The position numbers were made by a program, and so were the translations under genes. Positions 52,315-61,793 of a stretch of 64,000 bases of DNA are shown one piece after another. Within the stretch, counting starts at the first letter, position 1, and each line of letters begins with the position of its first letter. Below the pieces are notes generated by a model. That model searched no databases. It was not told where the DNA came from and saw only the letters and a program-made list of their open reading frames with translations. This DNA is from Streptomyces monashensis (GTDB lineage Bacteria; Actinomycetota; Actinomycetes; Streptomycetales; Streptomycetaceae): contig NZ_MLYO01000076.1 of assembly GCF_001866665.1 (NCBI RefSeq), positions 1 through 64,000 on the forward strand. The letters are read 5' to 3'.

Positions 52315-54486
52315 TCAGTCGCTGAAGCGTTGTCCCCTCTCCGCCTTCTCCACGAGCAGTGCGGGCGGGGTGAACCGCTCGCCGTAGGACTCGGCGAGTT
52401 CGCGCGCGCGAGCGACGAAGCCGGGCAGGCCTCCGTCGTAGCCGTTGATGTACTGGAGCACACCGCCGGTCCAGCCGGGGAAGCCGATACCGAAGATCGA
52501 GCCGATGTTGGCGTCGGCGACCGAGGTCAGAACGCCCTCCTCCAGGAGCCGGACGGTGTCGAGCGCCTCGGCGAAGAGCATCCGCTCCTGCATGTCCCGG
52601 AACGGGATCTCGTGCCCGGGCTTCGTGAAGTGCTCGCGCAGGCCGGGCCACAGCCCCGCGCGCCTGCCGTCCTCGGTGTAGTCGTAGAAGCCGGCGCCGC
52701 CGCTGCGGCCGGGGCGGCCGAACTCGTCGACCATGCGGTCGATGACCGCCTCCGCCGGGTGCGCGGTCCAGGTGCCGCCGGACTCCTCCACGGCGCGCTT
52801 CGTCTCGTTACGGATCTTGCGCGGAAGGGTGAGGGTCAGCTCGTCCATGAGGGAGAGCACCTTGGCGGGGTAGCCGGCCTGGGCGGCGGCCTGCTCGACG
52901 GAGGCGGGCTCGACGCCCTCGCCGACCATGGCGACTCCCTCGTTGATGAAGTGGCCGATCACCCGCGAGGTGAAGAAGCCGCGCGAGTCGTTGACCACGA
53001 TCGGCGTCTTGTTGATCTGCCGGACCAGGTCGAAGGCCCGGGCGAGGGCCTCGTCGCCGGTCCGCTCGCCCTTGATGATCTCGACCAGCGGCATCTTGTC
53101 GACCGGCGAGAAGAAGTGCAGCCCGATGAAGTCGGCCTGGCGCTCCACGCCCTCGGCGAGGGTGGTGATGGGCAGGGTGGAGGTGTTGGAGCACAACAGT
53201 GCGTCGGGGGCGACGACGGACTCGATCTCCTGGAACACCTTGTGCTTGAGCGCGGTGTCCTCGAAGACGGCCTCGATCACCGCGTCACAGCCCGCGAGGT
53301 CGGCCGCCTCGCCGGTCGGGGTGATCCGGGCGAGCAGTGCGTCCGCCTTCTCCTGGCTGGTACGGCCCTTGGCGACGGACTTGGCGCACAGCTTCTCGGA
53401 GTAGGCCTTGCCCTTGGCGGCTGCCTCTGCGGAGACGTCCTTCAGGACGACGTCGATGCCCGCGCGGGCGCAGGAGTACGCGATGCCGGCGCCCATCATG
53501 CCGGCGCCGAGGACCGCGACCTTGCGGACCGTGCGGGACTCGATGCCCTTCGGGCGGTTGGCGCCGGAGTTGACGGCCTGGAGGTCGAAGAAGAACGCCT
53601 GGATCATGTTCTTCGCGGTCTGCCCGGTGACCAGCTCGGTGAAGTAGCGGGTCTCGATGGTGATCGCGGTCTCGAAGTCGACCTGGGAGCCCTCGACGGC
53701 GGTGGCCATGATGCTGCGCGGGGCCGGGTAGGGGGCACCGGCCGTCTGCTTGCGCAGGTTGGCCGGGAAGGCGGGCAGGTTGGCGGCGAACTTCGGGTTG
53801 GCCGGGGTGCCGCCGGGGATCCGGTAGCCGGGGACGTCCCAGGGCTGGTGCGACTCGGGGTGCGCGTCGATGAAGGCGCGGGCCTTGGCCAGCATCTCCT
53901 CCGCGGTGGCGGCCACCTCGTGGACCAGGCCGTTCTCCTGCGCGCGGCGCGGGTTGTACTGCGTGCCCTGGAGCAGCACCTTCAGCAGGGCGTCCGTGAT
54001 GCCCATCAGGCGCACGGTGCGGGTGACCCCGCCGCCCGCGGGCAGCAGGCCGAGCGTGACCTCCGGCAGGCCGATCTTGGAGCCGGGGGCGTCGAGGGCG
54101 ATGCGGTGGTGGGAGGCGAGCGCGATCTCGTAACCGCCGCCGAGGGCCGCGCCGTTGACGGCGGCGACGACCGGCTTGCCGAGCGTCTCGATGCGGCGCA
54201 GCGCGTTCTTGATCTCGGTCGCGCTGTCGAAGACCTGCTGGGCGTCCCCGGGACCGGCCTTGATCATGTCCTTGAGGTCGCCGCCCGCGAAGAAGGTCTT
54301 CTTGGCGGAGGTGTAGATGATGCCGCGGATGGAGTCCTTCTCGGCCTCCGCGCGCGCGGCGATCGCCGTGATGGAGGCACGGAAGGCCTGGTTCATGGTG
54401 TTCGCGGACTGGTTCGGGTCGTCCAGGACGAGGGTGACGACACCGGTGTCGTCCTGCTCCCAGCGGATGGTGGTGCTCTCGGTCAT
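52315..54486 (-). CDS. fadB: Fatty-acid oxidation complex alpha subunit (3-hydroxyacyl-CoA dehydrogenase/enoyl-CoA hydratase)
   Basis: A 723-aa bifunctional enzyme. Residues 5-190 are a crotonase domain with AGGDLKDM and GGGYEIALAS; the catalytic Glu pair (Glu in GGGYE and in GLPEVTLG) is intact. Residues 330-510 form the NAD-binding dehydrogenase (VAVLGAGMMGAGIAY) and 515-720 its C-terminal domain, with the catalytic His in GLHFFSPVDKM. It hydrates enoyl-CoA and oxidises the 3-hydroxyacyl-CoA. The ATG at 54486 has GGAG upstream. It lies 50 bases after the thiolase gene, forming a beta-oxidation operon. Confidence 0.94.
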   Translation of the reverse strand: MTESTTIRWEQDDTGVVTLVLDDPNQSANTMNQAFRASITAIAARAEAEKDSIRGIIYTSAKKTFFAGGDLKDMIKAGPGDAQQVFDSATEIKNALRRIETLGKPVVAAVNGAALGGGYEIALASHHRIALDAPGSKIGLPEVTLGLLPAGGGVTRTVRLMGITDALLKVLLQGTQYNPRRAQENGLVHEVAATAEEMLAKARAFIDAHPESHQPWDVPGYRIPGGTPANPKFAANLPAFPANLRKQTAGAPYPAPRSIMATAVEGSQVDFETAITIETRYFTELVTGQTAKNMIQAFFFDLQAVNSGANRPKGIESRTVRKVAVLGAGMMGAGIAYSCARAGIDVVLKDVSAEAAAKGKAYSEKLCAKSVAKGRTSQEKADALLARITPTGEAADLAGCDAVIEAVFEDTALKHKVFQEIESVVAPDALLCSNTSTLPITTLAEGVERQADFIGLHFFSPVDKMPLVEIIKGERTGDEALARAFDLVRQINKTPIVVNDSRGFFTSRVIGHFINEGVAMVGEGVEPASVEQAAAQAGYPAKVLSLMDELTLTLPRKIRNETKRAVEESGGTWTAHPAEAVIDRMVDEFGRPGRSGGAGFYDYTEDGRRAGLWPGLREHFTKPGHEIPFRDMQERMLFAEALDTVRLLEEGVLTSVADANIGSIFGIGFPGWTGGVLQYINGYDGGLPGFVARARELAESYGERFTPPALLVEKAERGQRFSD

Positions 54487-54536
54487 GACAGTCGTCTCCG
54501 TTGAAGTCTCTGAAGTCTCGTGGTTCCGCGGGGAGT

Positions 54537-55751
<1,215 letters not shown>

Positions 55752-55815
55752 TGATGTGCCTTTCGGGAAGGATGGGCCGAGCGGGGTCGGTCGCTGCCTG
55801 CGGCCGGGTCGTCGT

Positions 55816-56952
55816 TCACGCGTCGTCGTGCGCCGTCGCCGGTATCCCCCATTCCCGCACCACAGCCTCGGTGTCCGCGCCGGGCAGGGCCGGGCCGGTA
55901 CGGACGGTGGTGGGCGTCGCGGAGAACCGGGGGGCGGGGGCGGGCTGGGTGATGCCGCCGTGGTCGGTGAAGGTGCCGCGGGCGGCGAGGTGGGGGTGGT
56001 GCGGGGCCTCGCGCAGGGACAGCACGGGCGCCACGCACGCGTCGGTGCCCTCGAAGAGGGCTGTCCACTGCGCGCGTGTGCGGGACTTGAAGCGGGCGGC
56101 GATGCGCTCGCGCAGCTCGCCCCAGCGGGTCCAGTCCTTGCGGGCGTCGGCCAGGTCCGCCAGGCCGAGCAGGCGCAGGAACTCGTCGTAGAACTGGCCC
56201 TCCAGCGCGCCCACCGCCATGTATCCGCCGTCGGCGGTCTCGTAGGTGCCGTAGTAGGGGCAGCCGCCGTCGAGGAGGTTGGCGGCGCGCCGGTCCTGCC
56301 AGCCGCCGGCCGCGAGCATGCCGTGGATCATCGCCGAGAGGTGGGCCGTGCCGTCGACGATGGCGGCGTCGACGACCTGTCCGGTGCCGGTCGCGCGCGC
56401 GTGGTGCAGGGCGGCGAGGACGCCGACCACCAGGTAGAGGGAGCCGCCCGCGTAGTCCCCGAGGAGGTTGGCGGGGACGGCCGGTGGCTCGTCGGGGCGG
56501 CCGATCATGCCGAGGGTGCCGGTGAGCGCGATGTAGGCCACGTCGTGGCCCGCGCGGTGGGCGAGCGGGCCCTCCTGGCCCCAGCCGGTCATCCGGCCGT
56601 AGACCAGGCGGGGGTTGCGGGCGTGGCACTGCTCGGGGCCGACGCCGAGGCGCTCGGCGACGCCGGGGCGGTATCCCTCGACGAGGATGTCGGCCCGCTC
56701 GGCGAGGTCCAGCACGCGCCCGGGTCCGTCCGGGGCCTTCAGGTCGACGACGATCGAGCGCTTGTTGCGGTTCGTGACGTCGTACGCGGGGTCGATCGCG
56801 AGACCGGGGCCGCCCGGCCGGTCCACCCGGACCACGTCCGCGCCCAGGTCGGCCAGGAGCATGGCGGCGAACGGCCCCGGGCCGATGCCGGCCAGCTCGA
56901 CCACCCGCACACCACAGAGCGGGCCCTGCCCCGGCTTCGCTGCCGTCGTCAT
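55816..56952 (-). CDS. Alpha-methylacyl-CoA racemase-like CoA-transferase family III protein
   Basis: A 378-aa CaiB/BaiF-fold protein. It resembles M. tuberculosis Mcr closely along its length: LAGIGPGPFAAM, the catalytic His in AGHDVAYI, the Asp in NLLGDYAGGS and the Glu-containing VGALEGQFY. These three mark racemases, not CoA transferases. It would invert the 2-methyl centre of branched acyl-CoAs so that (S)-enantiomers enter beta-oxidation, matching the adjacent fad genes. The ATG at 56952 has GGGGAG upstream. Its divergent neighbour is the enoyl-reductase-like gene. Confidence 0.88.
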   Translation of the reverse strand: MTTAAKPGQGPLCGVRVVELAGIGPGPFAAMLLADLGADVVRVDRPGGPGLAIDPAYDVTNRNKRSIVVDLKAPDGPGRVLDLAERADILVEGYRPGVAERLGVGPEQCHARNPRLVYGRMTGWGQEGPLAHRAGHDVAYIALTGTLGMIGRPDEPPAVPANLLGDYAGGSLYLVVGVLAALHHARATGTGQVVDAAIVDGTAHLSAMIHGMLAAGGWQDRRAANLLDGGCPYYGTYETADGGYMAVGALEGQFYDEFLRLLGLADLADARKDWTRWGELRERIAARFKSRTRAQWTALFEGTDACVAPVLSLREAPHHPHLAARGTFTDHGGITQPAPAPRFSATPTTVRTGPALPGADTEAVVREWGIPATAHDDA

Positions 56953-57138
56953 GCTCCAGCTCCCCAGCGTGTGTGACACAACTGATGTAACACCTGTGAT
57001 GCTAAGAACGCGTTCCATCCGGCACAAGACCTGAACGAGCAAGCGCTTAGCCAAGTGCCCGCCCGGTCGACGGCGTGCGCACGTCTCACGCTAGCCTCAG
57101 CCACCGACAGCGGCGCGGACCGCACGACAAGGGGTGTC

Positions 57139-58347
57139 ATGAGCAGGATGAAAAGGACGGATCGTCCCTACGACCTCGTGCTCTTCGGAGCCACCGGCTT
57201 CGTCGGTGTCCTCACCGCGGAGTACCTCGCCGCGCACGCGCCGAACGATCTGCGCTGGGCGATCGCCGGCCGCGACGAGCGGAAGCTGGAGCGGCTGCGC
57301 GAACGGCTGTCCGGCACAGCGGACATCGGCGTACTGCGGGCCGACGTGGCCGAACCGGCCACGCTGCGCGCCCTCGCCGAGCACGCGCGCGTGGTGGCCA
57401 CGACGGTCGGGCCCTACGTGCTGTACGGCGAGGAACTGGTCGCCGCCTGCGCGGACGCCGGCACCGACTATCTGGACCTGACCGGCGAGCCGGAGTTCGT
57501 GGACCTGATGTACGTCCGGCACGACGCACGCGCGCGTGAGACGGGCGCCCGCCTGGTGCACGCCTGCGGCTTCGACTCCGTACCCCACGACCTGGGCGCG
57601 TACTTCACGGTCCAGCAGCTCCCGGCTGGCGTGCCGCTGCGGGTGGACGGGTACGTGACCGCCGACGCGGCCTTCTCCGGCGGCACCCTGGCCTCGGCCC
57701 TGAACCAGATGGCCCGCGCCCGGCAGATGCTGGCCGCCGCGCGGGACCGGGGGCGGCACGAACCGCGGCTGCCGGGACGCCGGGTCACGGCGCCGACGGG
57801 CGCGCCGCGCTTCGCGGGGGAGGTCGGCGCGTGGGCCCTGCCGCTGCCCACCATCGACCCGCAGATCGTGCTCCGCTCGGCGCGGGCGCTGGAGCGCTAC
57901 GGACCGGACTTCCGCTACCGGCACTACGCGGCGGTACGGCATCTGCCGGTCGCCCTCGGCGGGATCGCCGCCGTCGGCACGGTGGTGGCGGCGGCCCAGC
58001 TGCCGCCCGCGCGGCGCTGGTTGTCGGACCGGCTGAAACCGGGTGACGGGCCGAGCCCGCAGAAGCGGGCGAGGAGCCGGTTCGCGGTGCGTTTCGTCGG
58101 CGAGGGCGGCGGCCGGCGGGTGTGCACGGAGGTCGCGGGCGGCGACCCCGGCTACGACGAGACGGCGAAGATGTTCGCCGAGGCGGCCCTGTGCCTGGCC
58201 TTCGACGACCTGCCGCCGGCCGCCGGGCAGGTCACCACGGCACAGGCGATGGGTGACGCCCTCACCGGGCGGCTGCGTGCCGCGGGGATCACCTTCCGGG
58301 TGGCGTCCGCCGGACAGTCGTCGGCCACCGCTTTCCCCGTGGTTTGA
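57139..58347 (+). CDS. Saccharopine-dehydrogenase-fold protein, trans-acting enoyl-reductase type
   Basis: A 402-aa protein with an N-terminal Rossmann motif (LVLFGATGFVGVLTAEYL, near 13-30) and GPYVLYGE, typical of the saccharopine dehydrogenase/NADB-fold group that includes mycobacterial trans-acting enoyl reductases of lipid synthesis. The GFDSVPHDLG motif is characteristic. A hydrophobic stretch near 275-290 may tether it to membrane. The ATG at 57139 follows AAGGGG. The substrate is unknown, but neighbouring fatty-acid genes suggest a lipid. A strong terminator follows. Confidence 0.88.
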   Translation: MSRMKRTDRPYDLVLFGATGFVGVLTAEYLAAHAPNDLRWAIAGRDERKLERLRERLSGTADIGVLRADVAEPATLRALAEHARVVATTVGPYVLYGEELVAACADAGTDYLDLTGEPEFVDLMYVRHDARARETGARLVHACGFDSVPHDLGAYFTVQQLPAGVPLRVDGYVTADAAFSGGTLASALNQMARARQMLAAARDRGRHEPRLPGRRVTAPTGAPRFAGEVGAWALPLPTIDPQIVLRSARALERYGPDFRYRHYAAVRHLPVALGGIAAVGTVVAAAQLPPARRWLSDRLKPGDGPSPQKRARSRFAVRFVGEGGGRRVCTEVAGGDPGYDETAKMFAEAALCLAFDDLPPAAGQVTTAQAMGDALTGRLRAAGITFRVASAGQSSATAFPVV

Positions 58348-58356
58348 GACTTTTCC

Positions 58357-58391
58357 GCGCGGGGGCGCGCACCTGCTCCGCGCCCCCGCGC
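58357..58391 (+). terminator. Strong terminator hairpin
   Basis: A perfect 13-bp stem (58357-58369 with 58379-58391) around a 9-base loop starts ten bases after the stop codon of the saccharopine-dehydrogenase-fold gene. Confidence 0.85.
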
Positions 58392-58467
58392 CCAGAAGTT
58401 TCACTGGGTCCTTCAATGACACGATGGAGGCCCGGACAGGCGGCAGCCGCAGGGAGGCGAGAAGAGC

Positions 58468-58656
58468 GTGAAGTTCGTGCTCGAAGTGACCGTGGACGAG
58501 GGCGCGCCGGCGCAGGACCGGGCCCGTGAGCTGGGGCGGATCCTGCGCTACTGGGGCGGCAATCTGCACCACTACGCCCTCGAACCGGGCGACGGCTCGG
58601 CCGTGTACGACTCGGCGTATCAGGAGGTCGGCGCCTGGCGCGTCGTCGCCTCCTGA
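58468..58656 (+). CDS. Small conserved hypothetical protein
   Basis: A 62-aa acidic protein (MKFVLEVTVDEGAP and on) with an alpha-beta pattern and no membrane segment. The GTG start has GGGAGG upstream. Codon use is strongly Streptomyces-like, supporting a real gene. Its last 37 bases overlap the 3' end of the convergent endonuclease V gene. Function unknown. Confidence 0.72.
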   Translation: MKFVLEVTVDEGAPAQDRARELGRILRYWGGNLHHYALEPGDGSAVYDSAYQEVGAWRVVAS

Positions 58657-59363
58657 GCATCGCCCGGGACCGACCCCTGTGCCGCCTCGCGCAGCGCCCG
58701 GCGGCACAGGGCGTCCGCCCGGCGTGTGGTCTCGGGCAGCCGGTAGCGAGGAGTCAGGGCCAGGGTGTGGGCCACGGCGTTGTCCAGGCTCACCCGGTGG
58801 CCGACCGAGACGAAGACCGGTTTGACGCCGTCCCGGGTGCGCAGGGCGCGCCCGACCTCCTCGGTCCCCGCGAGCAGCGCGGCGGACGCGCCCCGCGCGG
58901 GGGCCGGTTCGTCGTACGTGAAGGTGAACGGGTTCTTGGCGACACCGATGACCGGCAGGCCGGTGAGCACGCCGAGATGGCTGGCGAGGCCGAAACGGCG
59001 CGGATGGGCCAGACCGTAGCCGTCGCACACCACGAGGCCGGGCGGGCACGGCAGCCGGTCCAGGGCGGCCAGCACGGCGGGGATCTCCCGGAAGGCGAGC
59101 AGCCCGGGCACGTACGGGAAGGACACCCGGCCCACGGCCGTCGCCTCGGCCACCACCTCCAGGGTGGCGGCGTCCAGCACGACGGCCGCCGCGGCGACGA
59201 GGTCACGGTCGTCGTCGTAGGCGACGTCGACGCCGGTGACGCGGCCCCGCGCGGGCGGCGGTCCGGGCTCGTCCCGCGCCACCCGCCCGCGCAGCTCGTC
59301 CTGTACGGCGCGAGCCTCTTCCTCGGTCGCGGGCCAGCCCGCGGGTACGCCTACGGTCGTCAT
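58620..59363 (-). CDS. nfi: Endonuclease V (deoxyinosine-specific)
   Basis: A 247-aa DNA repair nuclease cutting near deoxyinosine. The metal-binding Asp in GVDVAYDD, the FPYVPGLLAFREIP strand with the wedge PYVP, and DGYGLAHPRRFGLASHLG, followed by GVAKNPF, are all family signatures. Length is close to the usual 225. The ATG at 59363 is used; a longer frame from 59489 has no support. It is divergent from the YCII gene and overlaps the small gene at 58468 tail to tail. Confidence 0.95.
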   Translation of the reverse strand: MTTVGVPAGWPATEEEARAVQDELRGRVARDEPGPPPARGRVTGVDVAYDDDRDLVAAAAVVLDAATLEVVAEATAVGRVSFPYVPGLLAFREIPAVLAALDRLPCPPGLVVCDGYGLAHPRRFGLASHLGVLTGLPVIGVAKNPFTFTYDEPAPARGASAALLAGTEEVGRALRTRDGVKPVFVSVGHRVSLDNAVAHTLALTPRYRLPETTRRADALCRRALREAAQGSVPGDAQEATTRQAPTS

Positions 59364-59423
59364 GGTGACCAGAACTGTACGGCCCGGGGCCGGCTGTCGG
59401 ACCCCGGGGGTAGCCTCGTGATC

Positions 59424-59720
59424 ATGTTCGTACTGGAGCTGACCTACACCGCACCGCTCGACGCCGTCGACGCACTGCTCGCCGACCACGTGGCCTGGCT
59501 GGAGGAGCAGTACGAACGGGGCCTCTTCCTCGCCTCCGGGCGCAAGAACCCCCGGGACGGCGGGGTGATCCTGGCCGTCGCGGAGGACCGCGCCCTGATC
59601 GAGGCGGCCATCGCGTGCGACCCGTTCGCCGTCGGCGGCGTGTGCACGTACCGCGTCACGGAGTTCGCGGCCACGAAGACCGCCCCCGAGCTGGAGCGGT
59701 ACCGCCGGACGCCCGGCTGA
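59424..59720 (+). CDS. YCII-related domain protein
   Basis: A 98-aa single-domain protein of the YciI ferredoxin-like fold, with the His/Asp region LLADHVAWLEEQYERG (His near 23) and the conserved SGRKNPRDGG. TAGCCT ends seven bases before the ATG without a ribosome site, suggesting a leaderless message. Family members are small hydrolase-like or sigma-factor-associated proteins; role here is unknown. Confidence 0.87.
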   Translation: MFVLELTYTAPLDAVDALLADHVAWLEEQYERGLFLASGRKNPRDGGVILAVAEDRALIEAAIACDPFAVGGVCTYRVTEFAATKTAPELERYRRTPG

Positions 59721-59732
59721 CCGGCCGCGCGC

Positions 59733-60839
59733 TCAGCGCTCCAGCCGGGCCGCTCTGCCCTGTTCGCCCGCCGCCCAGCAACTCAGGTCGGGCGTGCACG
59801 AGACCGTGTCGTACGAGCCGGTGTCGATCGTGCGCCAGGTGCGGCCGCCGTCGGTCGTCAGGTCGGTGCCGGTGGGGCCGACGGCGAGTGCGGCGGCGCG
59901 GCTGTGCGGGAGCCAGGCGGCGCCGGAGCGGTAGGCCGGCGGGGGTGTGGCCGCCGGGGTCCAGGTGCGGCCGCCGTCGGCGGTGACGGCCGCGGCGTGC
60001 GGAGAGGGCCGGCCGGGACGGTAGTCGCCGCCGACGGCGAGGCCGTGGGTGCGGTCGCGGAAGGCGAGCGCGAAGACGCCCTTGGCGGGATCGCCGGCCG
60101 GTACGGGTGTGTCGGCCGCCGTCCAGGTCAGTCCGCGGTCGGCGGAGTGCAGCACGCGCGCGCGGGCGCCGCCTCCGGTGGCCAGCCAGACGTCCTCGGC
60201 GCCGGAGGTGACCAGGCACTGCCCGCTCGCGGCGAAGCCGGCCTCGCCGTCCAGGGCGGGCGGCATGCCCTCGGCGGGCAGCACCCGCCAGGAGCGGCCG
60301 CCGTCGCTCGTGGACAGGATGCGGAACCTCCCGTCCACCGGGTCGCCCAGGGCGAGGCCGTGGCGGCGGTCGAAGAAGGCCAGGCAGTCGTAGAAGGCGT
60401 TCGGGTCGGTGTTGCGGAACGACTCGGTCCAGGTCGCACCGCCGTCGTCGGTGCGGTAGACGCGGGAGGCCTCGCCCTCGCCGATGGCCAGCACCACGGC
60501 GCGCCGCGCGTCGAACGCCTCCACGTCCCGGAACTCCAGGCCGCCCGCCCCCGGCGGAGAGACGTTCCGCCAGCTCGATCCGCCGTCCGTGGTGCGCAGC
60601 ACCGTGCCGCGGGTGCCCGCCAGCCAGGCGGTGTGCCGGTCGACGGCCGCGAGCCCCCGGAAGCGGACCTGCGGGGTCCCGGTGTCCTTCACCGCCCAGT
60701 GCACTCCCCCGCCGTCCGCCCCGAGGGTCCGGGCCTCGGCCGCCGGGACGGTCAGCGCGGCCAGCGCCGCCCCGCACACCACCCCCGCCACCAGCCGGCC
60801 CGTCCGTCCCCTGCGTCGCGTGCTCCCCGAACGCCTCAT
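59733..60839 (-). CDS. Secreted BNR/Ycf48-like beta-propeller protein
   Basis: A 368-aa exported protein. A twin-basic N terminus (RRSGSTRRRGRTGR) and hydrophobic segment end at VPAAEA, a likely signal peptide. At least five Asp-box-like repeats (TTDGGSSW, TDDGGATW, TSDGGRSW, TADGGRTW, TTDGGRTW) mark a beta-propeller of the photosystem-assembly/sialidase type. The C-terminal CTPDLSCW holds a probable disulfide. Catalytic sialidase residues are not evident; binding or scaffold roles are more likely. Streptomyces entries are often labelled oxidoreductase without evidence. Confidence 0.85.
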   Translation of the reverse strand: MRRSGSTRRRGRTGRLVAGVVCGAALAALTVPAAEARTLGADGGGVHWAVKDTGTPQVRFRGLAAVDRHTAWLAGTRGTVLRTTDGGSSWRNVSPPGAGGLEFRDVEAFDARRAVVLAIGEGEASRVYRTDDGGATWTESFRNTDPNAFYDCLAFFDRRHGLALGDPVDGRFRILSTSDGGRSWRVLPAEGMPPALDGEAGFAASGQCLVTSGAEDVWLATGGGARARVLHSADRGLTWTAADTPVPAGDPAKGVFALAFRDRTHGLAVGGDYRPGRPSPHAAAVTADGGRTWTPAATPPPAYRSGAAWLPHSRAAALAVGPTGTDLTTDGGRTWRTIDTGSYDTVSCTPDLSCWAAGEQGRAARLER

Positions 60840-60935
60840 GCCGGGCGAAGCTAGCCCACCGGACCGGCGCCGTCCAGGGGACCAACTTCCCCTCGTCCCG
60901 CACGAAAGGCCCACATCCGGACACGCATGCACGCG

Positions 60936-60949
60936 GTGACCGAGGTCAC
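60936..60949. promoter_or_regulatory. Palindrome upstream of ssgD
   Basis: GTGACC-GA-GGTCAC is a perfect 14-base dyad, 100 bases before the ssgD start, within a region of further CACGCATG repeats. A transcription-factor site is plausible; no regulator is assigned. Confidence 0.4.
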
Positions 60950-61048
60950 TCGTGCTCCGTGTGCACGCATGGGCCGGATCGGACGTCTCTTCCAGTACCA
61001 GGAGTCGCACACCCGGCCGTAGTCCAGCCGTCACGAGGGAGCAAGGCG

Positions 61049-61465
61049 TTGTCCACCGTCATCGAGCAGCCCGTAGAGGCCCGTCTCGTCGCCGCCGCAC
61101 CGCGCATGCCGAGCATTCCCGCCACGCTGCGCTACGACCGCCGCGACCCGTTCGCCGTCGTCATGACCTTCCCGGCCCCGGCCACGCTGGAAGGTGTCGA
61201 GGTGGGCTGGACCTTCTCCCGCGAGCTGCTGATCTCCGGGATGCAGGGCCCCGAGGGCCAGGGGGACGTCCGGGTGCGCCCGTACGGATACGACCGCACG
61301 GTGCTGGAGTTCCACGCCCCCGAGGGCACCGCGATCGTGCACGTGCGCTCGGGCGAGATCCGCCGTTTCCTGGCGGCGGCCGGCGAACTGGTGCCGGTCG
61401 GCCTCGAACACCTCCAGCTCGACCTGGACCACGACCTGGCCGAACTGATGCGGGACGCCTGCTGA
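61049..61465 (+). CDS. ssgD: SsgA-like sporulation/cell-division protein
   Basis: A 138-aa SALP-family protein found only in sporulating actinomycetes, where members guide septum formation and wall remodelling. The central FAVVMTFPAP and WTFSRELL and the C-terminal LDLDHDLAEL match the family. By sequence (MSTVIEQPVEARLV start) and by neighbourhood it corresponds to SsgD of S. coelicolor as I recall it. The start is TTG at 61049, preceded by GGGAG. It is divergent from the beta-propeller gene. Confidence 0.88.
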   Translation: MSTVIEQPVEARLVAAAPRMPSIPATLRYDRRDPFAVVMTFPAPATLEGVEVGWTFSRELLISGMQGPEGQGDVRVRPYGYDRTVLEFHAPEGTAIVHVRSGEIRRFLAAAGELVPVGLEHLQLDLDHDLAELMRDAC

Positions 61466-61535
61466 CCGCCACGCGCGCGTGACATGTACGTCGGGCCCCG
61501 CCCCCGGAACCGGAGGCCGCCCCCGAGGAATTGCG

Positions 61536-61564
61536 TTGACAGCCGCCGACGCCCCTCCTACCGT
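61536..61564 (+). promoter_or_regulatory. Sigma-70-type promoter of the second ABC-F gene
   Basis: TTGACA (61536-61541) and TACCGT (61559-61564) are 17 bases apart, an ideal HrdB-like promoter. Transcription would begin near 61571, leaving a leader of about 220 bases before the ABC-F start. Confidence 0.75.
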
Positions 61565-61601
61565 TTACACCGGTCCTGTTGCCGTCGATTGGAGAAGGAC
61601 G

Positions 61602-61613
61602 TTGCTCGTCTGA
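61602..61613 (+). promoter_or_regulatory. Three-codon leader peptide MLV
   Basis: TTG CTC GTC TGA follows a near-ideal GGAGAAGG ribosome site (61591-61598) early in the ABC-F leader. Very short leader peptides upstream of ABC-F resistance genes commonly sense ribosome-targeting drugs by stalling. Confidence 0.5.
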
Positions 61614-61658
61614 GGTCCTGAGGCACCGCGTCGCACCGGTGAGGTGTGCGCGGCGTAC

Positions 61659-61700
61659 GACCTCGGCGTCCGAGCCGTCCTTGTGGCACAGGTCCTTTTT
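61659..61700 (+). terminator. Possible leader terminator with U tract
   Basis: GACCT (61659-61663) can pair with AGGTC (61690-61694), directly followed by CTTTTT. GACCTC can alternatively pair with GAGGTC at 61612-61617, which overlaps the leader peptide stop codon. The two pairings exclude each other. Confidence 0.4.
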
Positions 61701-61734
61701 CATGGCCTCCTCGTGCCCAGACCCTTCGGTTTCC

Positions 61735-61789
61735 GCCTCGCGGTGTCTCGAGATGCGTCCACCCGACCGCACGCACGTCATCGCGAGGC
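61735..61789 (+). promoter_or_regulatory. Hairpin sequestering the ABC-F ribosome site
   Basis: An 11-bp stem with one G-U pair joins 61735-61745 to 61779-61789 and includes GAGG (61785-61788), the Shine-Dalgarno of the ABC-F start at 61794. This is the expected form of a translational attenuator. Confidence 0.65.
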
Positions 61790-61793
61790 CTCC